Assembly (NCBI RefSeq): GCF_039822265.1
Contig: NZ_JBAJEX010000001.1
Location: 558,001-622,000 of the forward strand
Reading direction: 5' to 3'
From: Thiobacter sp. AK1
GTDB taxonomy: Bacteria > Pseudomonadota > Gammaproteobacteria > Burkholderiales > Thiobacteraceae
DNA length: 64,000 bases
Within the stretch, counting starts at the first letter, position 1. Every line of letters starts with the position of its first letter. A program made the translations under genes and the position numbers. A model generated the notes under the pieces. That model was not told where the DNA came from. It saw only the letters and a program-made list of their open reading frames with translations, and ran no database searches. Below are positions 61,670-64,000 of this stretch, one piece after another.

Positions 61670-63115
61670 TCAAAAGCTTTGCAACTGCTTCGCGGTGGGT
61701 TCGGCGCAGCAGTACCAGGGTTCGGACAGATGGGGAATGGGCGCGCCCAGATCGCGCCCGGCCAGACTGGGCGCCGCCCGTCCCAGAGCCCGGTGCGCCG
61801 CCTGCCAGATAGTTTCGAAGATGGCGCGGCGCGGTAAGCCGGCTTGCTCGCCTGCCGCCGCGAGGCGCTCCACCTCCTGCTGGAGACGATCCACACGGCA
61901 ATCCGCGTGGTGCCAGGGATGGCCCAACAAACGCGCGTCGAACGGACCGAGCCGCTGCGCGAGCTCCGGCAACTCCATGAGCCGCGAGCCCGCGGGCACC
62001 AGCAGGCGGATGGCCAGCTGCACCGGCGGCACCGCCTCCACCAGGCGCAGTTCCACCAGCGTCTTAAGCAAGTCGAGATAGCCCTCCAGGGTGGACCAGG
62101 GGTGGAAGGCCACCCAGGTGGGCGCCAGGGGCAAACCGATGGTCCGCAGCGATTCGACCGCCCGCACAAAGTCAGCGCGTGTATGGTTCTTCGCCAGATG
62201 GGCGAGCACACGGTCGTCCACCGACTCCACCGCGCTGATGACGAAGGCACACCCGGCCGCCTTGAGTAGCGGCAGCACCTCGGCATGGCGAATGAGATGC
62301 TCGATCTTGATGGTGGCGTCGAAGCTGAGCGAAGGAAAGCGAGCGTGCATGGCCCGCACCACCCTCAAGGCGTGGCTGGGCCCATTGAGGAAATCGTGAT
62401 CGGTAAAGGAAATGTGTTCTGCCCCCATCGCCACCTGCTGCTCGATGTCCGCCATCACAACCGGCAGGGGCACGGCGCGGAAGCGCCCTTGGTACACGGG
62501 CACCACGGGGCAATGCCGGCACAGGTGCTTGCAGCCGCGGGTGGTCTCCACGAATCCCACGGTGCGACGGCCCCCATCCGGCAGGACCAGATGGGCATAG
62601 CGCGCTAGAGGTGGCAGGCCCGAGCGATCCGGCAGCAAAAACTCGATGCGCCCGGTGTGCACGCGGGTCGGGCGCGGCGCAACATGGCCTGCACGTAGCG
62701 TCTGCGCCCAGGCCAGCAAATCGGGCTCCGATTCGCCACCGAACACGGCCGCCACCCCCAACGCGCGCAACAACGATTCGTTCACGGGCGCATACAGCCC
62801 AAAGGCGGCGAAGGCAGCCTGGGGGGCGAGGGCACGCGCCCGCGGCAGCGCCTCCATGGCGATGCGGGTGGCCGTGTACATGCCCAGGTAGAAGGCGACC
62901 ACCTGGGCGCCGGCAAGCACGTTCGGATCGAGCTTCTGCAGCGACAAGTCGAGGCAGTCCACGGCCATGCCCGCACGCTTAAGCCAGGCTGCGGCGTGGG
63001 CTAGGGCGAACGGCTGGCGACCCAGTTCATATGGGCTCACCAGCACCACCCGGAAGCTCCCCGGGGTCGTGGCAGCGGGAGCAGGATAGACATCAGGCAG
63101 GGGATCGCGACGCAT
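61670..63115 (-). CDS. B12-binding radical SAM protein with C-terminal CCAEP tail
   Basis: 481 residues from the ATG at 63115, with GGAA 7 nt upstream; an ATG at 63142 would add 9 residues. An N-terminal cobalamin-binding-like domain (about 25-150; VVLVSPYELGRQPFALAHAA) precedes a radical SAM core with CKHLCRHC (about 200-207). The C-terminal end is EPWYCCAEPTAKQLQSF. From memory, a family of CUAEP/CCAEP-tail radical SAM proteins exists in which the first residue pair is Cys-Sec or Cys-Cys; this would be a Cys-Cys member. The function is unknown. It is immediately upstream of the ATP-grasp gene. Confidence 0.85.
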   Translation of the reverse strand: MRRDPLPDVYPAPAATTPGSFRVVLVSPYELGRQPFALAHAAAWLKRAGMAVDCLDLSLQKLDPNVLAGAQVVAFYLGMYTATRIAMEALPRARALAPQAAFAAFGLYAPVNESLLRALGVAAVFGGESEPDLLAWAQTLRAGHVAPRPTRVHTGRIEFLLPDRSGLPPLARYAHLVLPDGGRRTVGFVETTRGCKHLCRHCPVVPVYQGRFRAVPLPVVMADIEQQVAMGAEHISFTDHDFLNGPSHALRVVRAMHARFPSLSFDATIKIEHLIRHAEVLPLLKAAGCAFVISAVESVDDRVLAHLAKNHTRADFVRAVESLRTIGLPLAPTWVAFHPWSTLEGYLDLLKTLVELRLVEAVPPVQLAIRLLVPAGSRLMELPELAQRLGPFDARLLGHPWHHADCRVDRLQQEVERLAAAGEQAGLPRRAIFETIWQAAHRALGRAAPSLAGRDLGAPIPHLSEPWYCCAEPTAKQLQSF

Positions 63116-63317
63116 GGCAGGTTTCCGGCAAACGAGTGCCAAGCCTACCGGTCGCCACGCGCCGAGGCAATTGCCCCGTCGAACATGACCTCAACGCGGA
63201 CCACGTTTTCACGCAAATGACGGTGCGTTTCGCGCCCGCTGAGTGAAGCGCCCGTGGTGAAGCGATCCCGATCCCGGCTAAAGCCCCTGCCACTAACCTT
63301 CCTCAATGCCGCTTGCT

Positions 63318-63468
63318 TATTGAGGGTTAGGTAAGTACTTGACAGGCTGCGTAAGTCAAACGTCATTCCCGCGAAAGCGGGAATCCAGGGTATTCCTCGC
63401 CATGTTCCTGGGTCGCCGCTTGCGCGGGGACGACACAAGGGTGTCACCTACTTACGTAATGCTCAATA
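63318..63468. mobile_element. MITE-like element, copy 3 (151 bp, inverted)
   Basis: Same length and TA-flanked ends as the copies at 23252 and 29646, in the opposite orientation. The left end (TATTGAGGGTTAGGTAAGT) has more changes than the others. The inner hairpin nearest the right end has drifted (CGCCGCTTGCGCGGGGA). Confidence 0.85.
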
Positions 63469-63491
63469 GCATGATGGGCCCGGCGAAGCGC

Positions 63492-64000
63492 CTACTTTCG
63501 CGAGTCTTCATTGGACGCAGCCAATTCCCCCAGGAATGCGAGATAGGCGGGCGCGGACCAATCGCGGCCACCTAGGGCGAGATAGCGCAGGCGGCCGTCT
63601 GGGTCCACCAGAAAAGTGGAAGGCAGGCCACGGGGCTGCCAGCGGGCGGTGGCCTGGCCATCCCGATCCAGCAGCGTGGACAGTTCCGGTGCCACGCTGG
63701 CGAGGAAGGCAAAGGCGTCGTCCTCGCTTTCCGCGGTATTGACCAGGAGCACCGTCAGCCGCTCGGGCGGCAGCGTGCGCATCACAGTGACCAGCGTAGG
63801 CATCTCGCGCCGGCAAGGCCCGCACCAGCTCGCCCAGAAGTGCACCATCACCCAGCGTCCCCGCAGGCTCGCCAGGTCCACCGTCCGCCCGTCCAGGTCC
63901 GTGAGCTTGAGCGCCGGGGCAGGCCGCCCGTCCAGGGCCATCAATCCGGCTGGCGGCTGGGCGGCGTGGCCCGCCGTCGCCACGAAAAGCAATAAGAGCA
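63492..64000 (-). CDS. TlpA/ResA-like periplasmic thioredoxin (partial)
   Basis: The frame is open from 63492 to the window edge, so the N-terminal start is missing; visible residues begin inside a hydrophobic signal peptide ending near AGHAAQPP. The mature part is an AhpC/TSA-type thioredoxin fold with the redox motif ASWCGPCRREMP and cis-Pro in GLPSTFLVDPDG. TlpA-like proteins reduce apocytochrome c or other periplasmic disulfides. It lies beyond MITE copy 3 and is separate from the radical SAM operon (377 bp away). Confidence 0.9.
   Translation of the reverse strand, partial: LLLLFVATAGHAAQPPAGLMALDGRPAPALKLTDLDGRTVDLASLRGRWVMVHFWASWCGPCRREMPTLVTVMRTLPPERLTVLLVNTAESEDDAFAFLASVAPELSTLLDRDGQATARWQPRGLPSTFLVDPDGRLRYLALGGRDWSAPAYLAFLGELAASNEDSRK

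Overview
The window is high-GC, densely coded bacterial chromosome with short intergenic gaps, many overlapping start and stop codons, and one tRNA gene. Gene content (BamD, LolCD, RimO, PgeF-RluD, PII-NadE, DksA/TraR-type zinc finger, RfbCD, three GGDEF-EAL proteins, CopABRS and CsoR copper handling, RhlE, RecJ, PrfB, LysS) points to a betaproteobacterium. A free-living, possibly chemolithoautotrophic relative of the Thiobacillaceae or Hydrogenophilales is my best guess; that placement is inference, since no 16S gene is present.

Layout. 1-6936: a periplasmic copper-defence operon on the minus strand (multicopper oxidase CopA, CopB, CopI-like cupredoxin, CusF-like protein, cytochrome c lipoprotein, SHOCT protein and a frameshifted gene cut by the window edge), divergent from a CopRS-type two-component pair. 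7240-13193: RhlE helicase, a B12/radical SAM protein, a strongly structured candidate RNA with its own terminator, a GGDEF-EAL protein, a DksA/TraR-family zinc finger and tRNA-Arg(CCT). 13271-17640: four overlapping genes for a pyruvate/2-oxoacid:ferredoxin oxidoreductase with a GltD-ferredoxin fusion subunit, then a decayed 2OG-Fe(II) oxygenase. 18082-23049: a GTPase of the cyclic 2,3-diphosphoglycerate synthetase type, a GcvR-like ACT protein, three small proteins, and LolD/LolC-E. 23578-28077: a signalling operon (small unknown protein, CBS-PAS-GGDEF-EAL protein, MCP, and a flavodiiron-like ODP oxygen-binding homologue). 28081-32962: SixA, a COG4255-type protein, RecJ and a MgtC/SapB-DUF4010 protein.

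33009-41549: prfB, with its programmed frameshift, and lysS, two genes that are often neighbours, are separated by a complete four-gene Wadjet/MksBEFG-type SMC anti-plasmid system (jetABCD). 41574-46745: a KAS II/ACP pair, then a cytosolic copper-export operon (CopA P1B ATPase, CopZ, CsoR) with a perfect CsoR-type operator touching the ATPase start codon. 46834-55979: a small protein, an Sfum_1244-like protein, RimO, a ZIP transporter, a large dCache-HAMP-PAS-GGDEF-EAL protein, PgeF, RluD, and BamD, whose start codon overlaps that of RluD. 55984-64000: on the minus strand, a partial TlpA-like thioredoxin, a CCAEP-tail radical SAM protein with an ATP-grasp partner, RfbC, RfbD, SucD, NadE and PII.

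Three copies of one 151-bp MITE-like element (23252, 29646, 63318) share near-identical terminal inverted repeats flanked by TA. The most interesting items are the Wadjet insertion between prfB and lysS, the minus-strand multi-hairpin RNA at about 10490-10650 with UCC-type loops, the MCP plus ODP plus c-di-GMP gene set, the CCAEP radical SAM/ATP-grasp pair, and the CsoR operator/start-codon overlap. All calls are from reading the sequence; no database search was run.
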